Source of the DNA: Bacteroidia bacterium
GTDB taxonomy: Bacteria; Bacteroidota; Bacteroidia; B-17B0; Aurantibacillaceae
Assembly (NCBI GenBank): GCA_026414605.1
Contig: JAOAIP010000015.1
Coordinates: 1 to 64,000, forward strand
DNA length: 64,000 nucleotides
Direction of reading: 5' to 3'
In this document: one piece after another, positions 53,531-62,914 of the stretch
Layout of the letters: every line of letters begins with the position of its first letter
Position numbering within the stretch: position 1 is the first letter of the stretch
Made by a program: the position numbers and the translations under genes
Notes under the pieces: generated by a model
The model's input: the letters and a program-made list of their open reading frames with translations, nothing else
Database searches by the model: none
What the model was told of the DNA's origin: nothing

Positions 53531-56500
53531 TTAAATGATTGTAATACCTATTATTAGTACATCATCTACTTGGTCATAATTACCTTTCCAATGTAAAAAG
53601 AATTGTGTTAAAATTTGTTTTTGTTCTTCTATGGGTTTTAAATGTATTTCTTGTAAAAGTTGAATAAATCGTTTCATCATCATTTTTCGTCCTTTATCTC
53701 CTCCAAATTGATCTGCATATCCATCAGAAAACAAATATACTGTATCCCCTTTTTCTAATTTGAATGTATGCAAAGTAAAGTTTCTATCTGCATCTATTTG
53801 TACTCCACCAATAGGATATTTATCTCCATCTATTTTTTGTACTTCTCCATTAACTTTGATGATAATTAACGGTCTATATGCACCTGCCCATTCTATTGTT
53901 CCATCTTTGTATAAATGTACAATAGAAGCGTCCATTCCATCATTTGTTTGAATATCTCCTTGTCCTTGTTTGAGAGCGACTTGTACGCCCTTGTTCATTT
54001 CGTTAAGAATCAAATTGGGTTGAGTGATATTTTTTTCAATCACAATTTGATTCAACAAGTTGTTTCCAATCATACTCATCAATGCACCAGGAACGCCGTG
54101 TCCTGTACAATCCACAGCGGCTACTATCACGGAAGGATTTTGGTCTTTTTGAGTAACTTGATATACCCAATAAAAGTCACCACTTACAATATCTTTGGGC
54201 ATATACAAAATAAAAGCATTGGGCAATACCGATTGAACATATTTATCAGTGGGCAAAATGGCTTGTTGAATTCTTTTGGCATATTCAATGCTGCTGACTA
54301 TCTCTTGATTTTTGTTGGCTAATTCTTTAGTACGTTCTTGCACTTTTTCTTCTAATTCTTTATTGCGTTTTTTAATTTGATACGTACGATATTGATTAAA
54401 TCCAAAAATGCCACCAAATACTAATATGGTAGAAGTTATAATGAACCAAGAAGTTTTCCAAAATGGCGGAATGACTTTGATATAGATGTATTGTGGAACG
54501 GTATTCCATACACCATCCGTGTTGGTGGCTAATATCTCTAATTTATAAGTGCCACCCGGCAATCCTGTATAAGAAATATAACGAACATCGGTGGGTTCAG
54601 AATATTCATCGTCATATCCTACAAGTTTGTATTTGTATAATATCTTATCAGTCGCCAAAGGATCTACGGCTTTTACTTCTATTTGAAAATTGTTTTGCTT
54701 CCAATCTATTTCAAAATATTTTTTCAGAATGATATTTGTATCGCTTGGATAATCTTTTCCTCCTCTCTTAAATGCAGTTACATATACAGGCACAGATAAA
54801 TAAGAGGGGCGAATCTTGAATGGATTAAAGATATCTATTCCATTTACACCACCATAAACGAGATAGCCATTTTTTAATGCACAGAAGCCATTTTGATTGT
54901 ATTCATAATTTATTAAACCATCAATGTAAGAGTAATTGTAAAACAATTTTAAGTTGGGATTATTTCTGTTTTTTAATACCATTTTTGTAATATCATTCAA
55001 GGTGCTCATCCATAAATTATTTTCTTTGTCTAAATAAATAGTAAGAATAGTAGAACTTTTGGAATTTCCTAATTCATAATAGAATTGTGATTTTTTTTGA
55101 TGCTTGTCATAAATAGTTAATCCATTATCTGTGGCAATGTATAAAGAGTTAGAATCTTCTACTATCTGATACACAAGATCATTGCTTAATAAGTTATCTT
55201 TTTCACTTAATTGTAAAAGTATTTCTCCTTGTTTATTTACTTTGAATAATCCTTTATTTGTAGAAATCCAATAACTATTTGAATCAATACCTTTTCTTAT
55301 ACTAAAAATAGTGTAATTAGTAAAATGTTTAACTTCATTAAGTATTTTTGTTTTAATGTTCCATTTGAATAATCCACTTTCAACAGTTCCTATCCATAAA
55401 GTATCTTCATTTAAGTATAAAGATAAGACATCTCTAATATCATCAGTGGGAATAATTTGTGATACTTTATTAGTTGTGATATCTAATTCAAATAAACCAT
55501 TTCCATAAGTTCCAATAAAAAATCTATTCTTTTCTTTTAAAGGAAAAATACAAGTTATTACAGCGTTCTTAAAAAATTGACTATACTCTTTTTCAATATT
55601 AGCATCAATGATATTGTAAGAAAAAAGTTTACCTTCACCGCCTACTAATATCTTTCCCGTGCTATATTCATAAATAGCATAAACATTACCTATTTTTTTA
55701 TTGATATCTTTTGGAACAATGTTATTAAATCTTTGTATGGAATAAGGAATAATGAAAAGCCCTTTTGCAGCATCAATAAGTATTAAGTTATTATCTATGT
55801 TATAACTTTTTTTTATATTTATTTTTTCTTTTGTTTGAACTTCTTCTAATGAAAATTTTAGTGGGTCATATTCGTATAAACCATTATCTGTTCCAATAAA
55901 TAATTTATTTTTTATAGCACTTATACAATTTACTTTAGAAATAATTTTTGATTTATTTTTGATTACAAATGGTTCGCCAATGATTTCTAATGATGATTCA
56001 TCAAACTTTACTACTCCGTATTTTTCAAACACTACATAAATACTGCTTCCATAATGGATAATGTCCTTGCCTCCTCTATATTTTTTCTCATCAAGATCAT
56101 AAGTTTTTTTAATTACAGATTGCAATGTATCAATTTCATACAAAGTGAAATTTGTTTCTACTATAAAAAAATGATTTTTAGTAAATAAGATCTTAACATC
56201 CGATGATAACTCATAATTTAAATTTTCTTTGTTATTTATACCATATTTTTTTAATTTTTTATTTTGCCAATTAAACTCATACAAGCCATCCTTTGCTGCA
56301 ATGAATAAAGATTTATTTAATACATAAATGGTATATACTGATTTTCCACTAAATAACTTAGCTAATGTATCATATTGTGAGAGGTACTTGTCTTTCAAAT
56401 AATCATACAATACAACTCCACCATTAAAAGCAATTAAAATATATTGATCTATTTGCTTAATATCATTTATCATTGTATTTGCAATTAAAAAAGAGTTATC

Positions 56501-56740
56501 GTCTATACTTTTTTTGATTTTTTCTACTTCATAGCCATCGTATTTGCACAATCCATTATTTGTACCTATCCAATAAAATCCATAACTGTCCTTAAAAACA
56601 CAAGTAACAGCATTAGAAGGCAGCCCGTCTTTGGATGTGATGTTTATCCAATTTTCATCTTGAGAAAATAGAATAGGACTATTTGTAATGAAAAACAAAA
56701 TAAAACAATAGAGAATATTATTTTTACTCAAAATTTTCAT
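53531..56740 (-). CDS. Propeller sensor with SpoIIE phosphatase output
   Basis: A 1069-residue membrane protein. A signal peptide (ending SPILFSQ) is followed by a two-component-regulator-type seven-bladed propeller pair up to about residue 650 (repeated motifs such as GLPSNAVTCVFKDSYGFYWI, LWIGTVESGLFKWN, NLWMST). A Y_Y_Y domain covers about 660-760 (YKYKLVGYDDEYSEP, YTGLPGGTYKLEI). One membrane segment lies at about 772-792, then a coiled coil (KKRNKELEEKVQERTKEL), then a SpoIIE phosphatase from about 815 with SGDFYW, VDCTGHGVPGALM, YPIGG, FSDGYADQFGG and VDDVLIIGI. It probably senses a periplasmic ligand and dephosphorylates a cytoplasmic target; neither is known. Confidence 0.92.
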   Translation of the reverse strand: MKILSKNNILYCFILFFITNSPILFSQDENWINITSKDGLPSNAVTCVFKDSYGFYWIGTNNGLCKYDGYEVEKIKKSIDDNSFLIANTMINDIKQIDQYILIAFNGGVVLYDYLKDKYLSQYDTLAKLFSGKSVYTIYVLNKSLFIAAKDGLYEFNWQNKKLKKYGINNKENLNYELSSDVKILFTKNHFFIVETNFTLYEIDTLQSVIKKTYDLDEKKYRGGKDIIHYGSSIYVVFEKYGVVKFDESSLEIIGEPFVIKNKSKIISKVNCISAIKNKLFIGTDNGLYEYDPLKFSLEEVQTKEKINIKKSYNIDNNLILIDAAKGLFIIPYSIQRFNNIVPKDINKKIGNVYAIYEYSTGKILVGGEGKLFSYNIIDANIEKEYSQFFKNAVITCIFPLKEKNRFFIGTYGNGLFELDITTNKVSQIIPTDDIRDVLSLYLNEDTLWIGTVESGLFKWNIKTKILNEVKHFTNYTIFSIRKGIDSNSYWISTNKGLFKVNKQGEILLQLSEKDNLLSNDLVYQIVEDSNSLYIATDNGLTIYDKHQKKSQFYYELGNSKSSTILTIYLDKENNLWMSTLNDITKMVLKNRNNPNLKLFYNYSYIDGLINYEYNQNGFCALKNGYLVYGGVNGIDIFNPFKIRPSYLSVPVYVTAFKRGGKDYPSDTNIILKKYFEIDWKQNNFQIEVKAVDPLATDKILYKYKLVGYDDEYSEPTDVRYISYTGLPGGTYKLEILATNTDGVWNTVPQYIYIKVIPPFWKTSWFIITSTILVFGGIFGFNQYRTYQIKKRNKELEEKVQERTKELANKNQEIVSSIEYAKRIQQAILPTDKYVQSVLPNAFILYMPKDIVSGDFYWVYQVTQKDQNPSVIVAAVDCTGHGVPGALMSMIGNNLLNQIVIEKNITQPNLILNEMNKGVQVALKQGQGDIQTNDGMDASIVHLYKDGTIEWAGAYRPLIIIKVNGEVQKIDGDKYPIGGVQIDADRNFTLHTFKLEKGDTVYLFSDGYADQFGGDKGRKMMMKRFIQLLQEIHLKPIEEQKQILTQFFLHWKGNYDQVDDVLIIGITII

Positions 56741-56757
56741 TCAGAAAATGGTATGCA

Positions 56758-56765
56758 CAAATTTA
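56758..56765 (-). promoter_or_regulatory. Putative -7 box TAAATTTG for sensor-phosphatase
   Basis: TAAATTTG on the minus strand fits TAnnTTTG and ends 17 bases before the ATG at 56740. It lies between the epimerase stop and this start, so the sensor gene need not depend on epimerase transcription. Confidence 0.55.
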
Positions 56766-56777
56766 CAATATTTTTCT

Positions 56778-57752
56778 TTAATAGTATTTTGGTACTAAAT
56801 AATTTTGAACATAATCTTGAATGGCATCTTCAAGCGTTGTAAATGGTTCTGTATATCCTTGTTGAATCAATTTATTCATTTTGGCCTCTGTAAAATATTG
56901 ATACTTATCCCTAATGTCTATTGGTGTATCTATAAATTCTATATTTTCAGGCAGACATAGTGCCTTAAAAACACTTCTTGCTAAATCCAAAAATGTTCTT
57001 GCTTTCCCTGTTCCTAAATTATAAATTCCACTTTTGATGGGTTGTGAATACATAAAATAAATTACTTTAACTACATCTTTGATATAAACAAAATCCCTTA
57101 ACTGTTCACCATCCTTAAAATCAGGTCTATGAGAACGAAATAATTTGACTTTTCCTGTTTGCTTAATTTGATGATAAGAATGAAATACTACCGAAGCCAT
57201 TCTTCCTTTGTGGTATTCATTTGGACCAAATACATTAAAAAATTTCAAGCCCGCCCAAAAAGGGGGTTTTTTAGTTTGTTCCATTACCCATAAATCAAAT
57301 TTATGTTTGCTCCATCCATAAGGATTTAATGGTTTTAATAAAGAAAGTTTGGACTCATCATCATCATATCCATTTTCGCCAGCCCCATAAGTAGCCGCAG
57401 AAGATGCATAAATCAAGGGAATTTGATTCTCTACGCAAATTTGCCATATCAATTTTGAATACTGGATATTTAATCTTTCAAATACCGACTCATCAAATTC
57501 TGTAGTATCTGTTCTTGCTCCTAAATGTATAATAGCATTTACCTTTTTCTTTTCTTTTTCAACAACATTTTGAAACCACTTAAAAAAATCATCTCTATGA
57601 ACTTTTTCAATATACTGTTTGTCTCTTAAATTCTTGTCTTTATCAGCACGTGAAAAATCATCTACAACCACAATATCTTTATGCCCTTTTTGATTAAAAT
57701 AAGATACCACACAACTCCCAATAAAACCTGCCGATCCTGTTACAATAATCAT
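56778..57752 (-). CDS. hldD: ADP-glyceromanno-heptose 6-epimerase
   Basis: A 324-residue NAD(P)-binding sugar epimerase. TGSAGFIGSCV at the N-terminus is the GxxGxxG cofactor site, followed by DDFSRADKDKNL, the segment that marks HldD/RfaD enzymes. The catalytic residues are in ASSAATYG near 116-123 and YGWSKHKFD, the YxxxK pair, near 145. GLKFFNVFGPNEYHKGRMAS and FRSHRPDFKDGEQLRDFVYI are further family segments. It converts ADP-D-glycero- to ADP-L-glycero-manno-heptose for the LPS core. No other heptose gene is in the window. Confidence 0.92.
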   Translation of the reverse strand: MIIVTGSAGFIGSCVVSYFNQKGHKDIVVVDDFSRADKDKNLRDKQYIEKVHRDDFFKWFQNVVEKEKKKVNAIIHLGARTDTTEFDESVFERLNIQYSKLIWQICVENQIPLIYASSAATYGAGENGYDDDESKLSLLKPLNPYGWSKHKFDLWVMEQTKKPPFWAGLKFFNVFGPNEYHKGRMASVVFHSYHQIKQTGKVKLFRSHRPDFKDGEQLRDFVYIKDVVKVIYFMYSQPIKSGIYNLGTGKARTFLDLARSVFKALCLPENIEFIDTPIDIRDKYQYFTEAKMNKLIQQGYTEPFTTLEDAIQDYVQNYLVPKYY

Positions 57753-57917
57753 ATTTTTTTGTGGCTAATATACCGAAAAATAATTTGTGATTTGAGATTG
57801 AGTTATTAGAAAACGAATGATAAGATTAAAATGGATAACTTGTATTATGTATGTTCTATTAATTTTTTGACAATAGAAATAATTTTAACCTTATCATATA
57901 GATACAAGTATTTTTAT

Positions 57918-57925
57918 TATTTTTG
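57918..57925 (+). promoter_or_regulatory. Putative -7 box TATTTTTG
   Basis: TATTTTTG fits TAnnTTTG and ends 17 bases before the ATG at 57943. Confidence 0.5.
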
Positions 57926-57942
57926 CCACAAAATAAAATTTT

Positions 57943-60540
57943 ATGAGAGCATCAAGATGTTTATTAGTGTTTTTTCTCAGCATAATTTATACTTTCAACT
58001 TTGCTCAATTAAGAATTAATGAAGTGATGGTTTCAAATGTATCAGGGGCAACAGATTATTATGGTAAAAAAAGCGATTGGGTAGAATTGTACAACAAAGG
58101 AACCTTGCCTATTAACTTGAGTGGTTATTATTTGAGTAATTCTCCTTCTAATTTGTATATGTATCCTCTTCCTAATGTAACTATTAAACCCGATAGTTTT
58201 TTAATTATATGGCTCACAGGTAGAAATATCAAAGCCCCTAATGGCGAATACCATGCTAACTTTACTATTGAACAATGCAAAAATCAATGGTTGATTTTAT
58301 CATTAGCAGGAGTTGTCAAAGATTCGCTTAAAATTCGTAAGACCATGGCAAATCACTCACGTGGAAAATATCCCGATGGGGTATTAGGTTGGAAATTATT
58401 TACTACGCCCACTTTTAGTGCCCCTAATTCTTCTACCTATTATATTGATTATGCTCCAACACCAACATTTACTCCCGCCGCAGGATTTAGTAATCCTGGT
58501 CAAGTGGATATTACAGTGTATGATACCACGCTCTTTAAAATTCTTTTTACTCAAGATGGCAGTGACCCAAAGCCAGGCGCAGCCCCCAATTATACAGTAG
58601 GTTTAGGAGGCACTACCCAAGTATATGATCCTATTGCTACCCCCTTAAATCCTGGGGTTACTACAGTTTATAGAGCCATTGTTGTTCCTGTAAATTCATA
58701 TTCTACGGCATATTTACCAAGTTTTATAGAAACCAATACTTACTTTATTGGTGAAAGCATAGATCCTAATTTTGGTGTAGTATCTATTGCTATGGATACA
58801 GGCAGTGCAAGTTTTTTTAATACTGCTATATCTCAAACAGTTCATATTGAGTACTTTGATAAACAAAAACAAGTAAGTGAAGGATATACTACTATTAAAC
58901 AGCCAATCAACGATCCTTGGATAAGTAAACAAAAAGGCGTAGATTTTATATTTTTTGATGAATATGGCAATGGATGTGCATTAGAAGGTCAGGTATTTAA
59001 TAACACTAATTTAGGCGTATCTACAAGAACCTTCTTTCCTGCTATTGAATTAAAAAATGAAACAAAAGATAATTTTAGCCCTTATAATACCCTCACTATT
59101 ACACCGATGGGCGCTCATATGCGAGATATGTTTGCGCAAACCTATGCATTAAAAAATAATTTGAACATGGATGCTATGCACTTCAAACCTGTGGTAGCAT
59201 TTATAAATGGCAAGTATAATGGAATTTATGAATTATCTGAATTGCCCGATGTTTATTATGCAGAATATTACAAAAATGTCAAAAAAGATTCGGTGGATAT
59301 ATTAGCAAGACATGCTGCCGATATTATTGTTAGCGGTTCTGATACAGGATGGGTTACACCTGTCGGCAATGCAGGGATTACCAATTATATCAAGTATTAT
59401 CCAATGAGCGTTAATATCCCCTTTTACAAAAATGCTACCTCCCGTCTTGATACGAACTCTCTCATTGACTTTATCATCTATAATAATGTTATTGTTAATA
59501 TTGATTTAATGAATGAAAATAACTCGTGGTGGAGAGGTAGAAGTGGAAACAATGTAAATCTCACCAAATGGCGTTATTTTACCTGGAATATGCCTAATAT
59601 CTATGGATTATGTATGGGACCTTCTACTTTTTCAAACTGTACTATGCAAGTATCCGGTTGTGAATATGATAAATATTACAATGCTTCTTCTCCCCCTTAT
59701 CAACTTCATTCGTATTTATTAAACAAATTAAGGATTCAAAATCCTGGATTTAAAAATACCTATTTGACTCGTTATATGGATTTATTAAATACTACTTTAA
59801 AGTGCGAGAATTTAAAAAGTCATGCCAATTACATTAAATCCTTACTTTCTACAGAAATGAACAATCATTGTAATCAATGGTCAGTTAATTATAGCGATTG
59901 GCAAGCCAATGTAGATACCTTCATTACACGAATACAAAACAGATGCGATACTATTTACAGCAAATTCAAATCCTGTTATGGATTAAATGGACCTCATTAT
60001 ATTACTGTAGATGTTTATCCTTCTGGCGCTGGTTATGTGTATTTGAACACTATTTTGCTGAAACAATTTACTTGGACCGGAAAATACTTTGCTCCATTAA
60101 CACTTTCATTCAAAGCCATTCCTGCCGATACTAATTATGTATTTGATCATTGGGAAAATCAAAATACATCTGTACACACTTTAATACCTAATTATAAAGA
60201 TACAGCCGTAACATTAAATCTTAAAGCCAATGACAAAATCACTGCTGTATTTTATGACAAACGAACAGATGCTTTATTCCCAACAGGATTTACCCCCAAT
60301 AATGATGGAAACAATGACTATTTTGGACCTGTCAATCCAAGATTTTTCAAAAACTATGAACTTCATGTATACAATAGATGGGGCGAAGAGATATTTTCAT
60401 CAACTAACCCTTTTGATTATTGGGATGGTAAATACAAAGGAAAAGAAGTTGAACCCGGCGTTTATGCTTATGTTGCAAGATATAAAAACATATTAAATGA
60501 AGAAAAAGTGGCGAAGGGAAATATTACCCTCATTCGGTAA
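57943..60540 (+). CDS. Secreted LTD/CotH-like protein with T9SS type B tail
   Basis: An 865-residue protein with a signal peptide (residues 1-22, ending NFAQ). A lamin-tail domain lies at about 23-125 (LRINEVMVSN, SDWVELYNKG, INLSGYYLSN). A chitobiase/beta-hexosaminidase C-terminal-like segment follows near 160-250 (ILFTQDGSDPKPG). A CotH-kinase-like domain lies at about 330-650 (MHFKPVVAFINGKYNGIYEL, DMNEN..WW pattern). A short beta domain precedes the type B sorting domain at about 780-865 (FTPNNDGNNDYF, VYNRWGEEIF, WDGKYKG, KGNITLIR). It is exported by the type IX system. CotH-like domains may phosphorylate secreted proteins, but the active-site residues were not checked in detail. Confidence 0.85.
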   Translation: MRASRCLLVFFLSIIYTFNFAQLRINEVMVSNVSGATDYYGKKSDWVELYNKGTLPINLSGYYLSNSPSNLYMYPLPNVTIKPDSFLIIWLTGRNIKAPNGEYHANFTIEQCKNQWLILSLAGVVKDSLKIRKTMANHSRGKYPDGVLGWKLFTTPTFSAPNSSTYYIDYAPTPTFTPAAGFSNPGQVDITVYDTTLFKILFTQDGSDPKPGAAPNYTVGLGGTTQVYDPIATPLNPGVTTVYRAIVVPVNSYSTAYLPSFIETNTYFIGESIDPNFGVVSIAMDTGSASFFNTAISQTVHIEYFDKQKQVSEGYTTIKQPINDPWISKQKGVDFIFFDEYGNGCALEGQVFNNTNLGVSTRTFFPAIELKNETKDNFSPYNTLTITPMGAHMRDMFAQTYALKNNLNMDAMHFKPVVAFINGKYNGIYELSELPDVYYAEYYKNVKKDSVDILARHAADIIVSGSDTGWVTPVGNAGITNYIKYYPMSVNIPFYKNATSRLDTNSLIDFIIYNNVIVNIDLMNENNSWWRGRSGNNVNLTKWRYFTWNMPNIYGLCMGPSTFSNCTMQVSGCEYDKYYNASSPPYQLHSYLLNKLRIQNPGFKNTYLTRYMDLLNTTLKCENLKSHANYIKSLLSTEMNNHCNQWSVNYSDWQANVDTFITRIQNRCDTIYSKFKSCYGLNGPHYITVDVYPSGAGYVYLNTILLKQFTWTGKYFAPLTLSFKAIPADTNYVFDHWENQNTSVHTLIPNYKDTAVTLNLKANDKITAVFYDKRTDALFPTGFTPNNDGNNDYFGPVNPRFFKNYELHVYNRWGEEIFSSTNPFDYWDGKYKGKEVEPGVYAYVARYKNILNEEKVAKGNITLIR

Positions 60541-60568
60541 ATAACAATAATCAACCATTTACAAAATA

Positions 60569-60605
60569 ATTTTGCCTTTTACATAGTTATTTTACCTTTT
60601 ACATA
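60569..60605 (+). promoter_or_regulatory. Two direct repeats 20 bases apart upstream of a T9SS gene
   Basis: ATTTTGCCTTTTACATA at 60569-60585 and ATTTTACCTTTTACATA at 60589-60605 differ by one base and are spaced two helical turns apart. They lie about 50 bases upstream of the -7 box at 60656, a good place for an activator site. No regulator is known. Confidence 0.45.
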
Positions 60606-60655
60606 AAAATAATTAAAAAATAATCTTTTAATAATTCTATATAAAACAATTTACT

Positions 60656-60663
60656 TATATTTG
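60656..60663 (+). promoter_or_regulatory. Putative -7 box TATATTTG
   Basis: TATATTTG matches TAnnTTTG exactly, 27 bases before the ATG at 60691. It covers the TTG at 60661 that would give a longer ORF, which is therefore rejected as the start. Confidence 0.6.
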
Positions 60664-60690
60664 CACGCAAAACCATTAAAAATTATAATT

Positions 60691-62808
60691 ATGAAAAAAC
60701 ATGTCTTATTAGCATCTATGCTAATGGTAGGTGTTGGGGTTTATGCCCAAAACGGAAAAATTCGCCCTACCAACGCCAGACCAGTAAATATGGCGGAAAG
60801 AGAAATGAGAAAACTCTCTTTGAATGAGGAGAATGCTCCTAAAACCAATGGACAAAGACACTCTGCTGTTCGTCCAAGTAACTTACGTAACAAATCCAAT
60901 AATAATGTTCCTCACATTGCTACTGTATCTGCTACAAGATTCAGTGGGTCAATGAATGTTTTTGGGGTTCTTACTTCTACTCAAAAGCCCTTACAGTACA
61001 ATTCTGACATTGACATTGTTACTTTTGTACACCGTAAAAGTTATTTTTTTACAACTGCCCCAGTAAGTAATTCGGGTTCCATTATTACTTCTTGGTCGTT
61101 AAACCGTGGTACAACTTGGGACTCTACTTGTATTTGGGCAGATGGTACTAATGCAGGAAGATACCCACAAGGTGGCATTTACAACCCTCCAGGAAATACC
61201 AATGTGAACAATATCTACTTTGTAGGCACTGGTCCTACTGTTGGTTCAAGTTGGACTGGCAATTTTTTTGCAAGTAAGTCCTATACCGCCTCAGTTGGTG
61301 GAAACAATACTGCATTACCTGCACCAAATACTCAATTCATTCCTCATGTTTACCAAAACAGCAATCAAGTATTTGTTAGAAACTATTTCACATACACTAC
61401 TGATGGCGTTGTGAGATCTGCAGGTACTATTTTTGATGATTATGCTAATTTAAAAAATCCTAGAGGTACGGCTATTATGAAAGGGACTTTTAATGCTGGA
61501 TCTTTTACATGGAATTTGGACTCTCTTATTTTCCCTGTTGAATTAATGAGCGATGGATCAAAAGCATTGTATTATAATCCTTATATGGCTTGGAGTAATG
61601 ATGGTACAATTGGTTATGTTGTTATGCTTGGTATGCGTCAAGGATCTACGGGTAGGTCAAGAGGTCTTCAACCAATTGTTTACAAAACCACTAATAGTGG
61701 TACTACTTGGACTATAATTCCACCATTTGATTTTACTACATTAGAAGAAGTTCATAAAAGGTTGTTCATTCCAGCCAAAAATCTTACAGGTCAAAATTCT
61801 ACAGATACTATCCCTTTCTTTTCACCAGGAGAAGGTATTGATGTTACTGTAGACAATCTCGGCCGTTTACACTTAGTAGCCACAATCGCGAATGCATATA
61901 GTATTCATCCAGATTCAGTGTTTTATACCTATTCATTTAATAGTGGTGGTGGTTGTGGTGCACAAAACTATAATTTCTATTATGGTTCTACAACAACACA
62001 TCCAACCATTATGGATTTTGTTTTAAATGGTAATAATACATGGAATGGTATATTAGTGGATTCTATGGCTACAGAAGGCACATCCGGAGGAAATAATACT
62101 TGCAGTCAATGGGATGCAAATAGTATAGATATAGATGCTAGAATTCAAGTATCTAGAAATGATGTTGGAGATAAAATTTTCTATTCTTGGACTGAAACGG
62201 ATACTACAGTAACAGGACACCACTTTAATGTATATCCCAACTTGTATATGAAAGGTTATGATGTAAGTACTGATAAGGTTACTGCCAAAACACCTGTAAT
62301 TGGTACTTCTGCAACTACTCCTACTATTGCTCAATCTGGCATTTTCTTCCATTATATGTCTCCAAGATCCATTAATGTAGGTGGTGGTACTTATGAAATT
62401 CCATTTACTTTTAGTGGTGATCCTACATTCGGATCTTCTCCAGCATATGTTGATCATTACTATGTAAGTGGTGCTCAATTTACAATGACTGACTTTTCTA
62501 CTCCTGCTACTCCTTTATCTAGTAAAAACAATTCTGGATCTATAAGCAAAAATAACACAATCAATGCCTCTGTATATCCTAATCCAACCAATGCTACTAC
62601 TCAATTAGTTGTTAACTTGGATAAAGCATCTGATATTCATGTTGAAGTTATGAATACTCTTGGTCAAGTAATTAACAAAATGGACATTAAGGGCAATGCC
62701 GGTCAACATGTAATTAATGTTGATTTATCAAACGAAAATGCCGGTGTATATTTCTATAGCATTACTACTAATGTAGGTAAAGCCAACGGTAAGATTGTTA
62801 AAGAATAA
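60691..62808 (+). CDS. Secreted T9SS type A cargo, 705 residues
   Basis: The ATG at 60691 gives a normal signal peptide (MKKHVLLASMLMVGVGVYAQ). The mature N-terminus is basic and low in structure (about 21-85). The middle, about 95-590, looks like a sialidase-type beta-propeller: ITSWSLNRGTTWDST and YKTTNSGTTWTIIPP resemble Asp-box/BNR repeats, and FYSWTETDTT another blade. The last 80 residues are a type A sorting domain (VYPNPTNATTQ, VMNTLGQV, GVYFYSITT, GKIVKE). No catalytic sialidase residues were identified, so enzymatic function is not claimed. Own promoter and a strong terminator, so it is a single-gene unit, and the promoter suggests good expression. Confidence 0.85.
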   Translation: MKKHVLLASMLMVGVGVYAQNGKIRPTNARPVNMAEREMRKLSLNEENAPKTNGQRHSAVRPSNLRNKSNNNVPHIATVSATRFSGSMNVFGVLTSTQKPLQYNSDIDIVTFVHRKSYFFTTAPVSNSGSIITSWSLNRGTTWDSTCIWADGTNAGRYPQGGIYNPPGNTNVNNIYFVGTGPTVGSSWTGNFFASKSYTASVGGNNTALPAPNTQFIPHVYQNSNQVFVRNYFTYTTDGVVRSAGTIFDDYANLKNPRGTAIMKGTFNAGSFTWNLDSLIFPVELMSDGSKALYYNPYMAWSNDGTIGYVVMLGMRQGSTGRSRGLQPIVYKTTNSGTTWTIIPPFDFTTLEEVHKRLFIPAKNLTGQNSTDTIPFFSPGEGIDVTVDNLGRLHLVATIANAYSIHPDSVFYTYSFNSGGGCGAQNYNFYYGSTTTHPTIMDFVLNGNNTWNGILVDSMATEGTSGGNNTCSQWDANSIDIDARIQVSRNDVGDKIFYSWTETDTTVTGHHFNVYPNLYMKGYDVSTDKVTAKTPVIGTSATTPTIAQSGIFFHYMSPRSINVGGGTYEIPFTFSGDPTFGSSPAYVDHYYVSGAQFTMTDFSTPATPLSSKNNSGSISKNNTINASVYPNPTNATTQLVVNLDKASDIHVEVMNTLGQVINKMDIKGNAGQHVINVDLSNENAGVYFYSITTNVGKANGKIVKE

Positions 62809-62828
62809 TTCTGTATAGATAATCAAAT

Positions 62829-62865
62829 AAAAAGCCCTTCTGTCAATGACAGAAGGGCTTTTTTA
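62829..62865. terminator. Strong bidirectional terminator
   Basis: AAAAAGCCCTTCTG pairs exactly with CAGAAGGGCTTTTT, with A and T runs on either side, between the convergent T9SS cargo and cbs genes, so it can serve both strands. Confidence 0.92.
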
Positions 62866-62914
62866 TTTCTACGAATTTTATTATTTTGAAATCTTTTATG
62901 TAAAAAACTATAAT

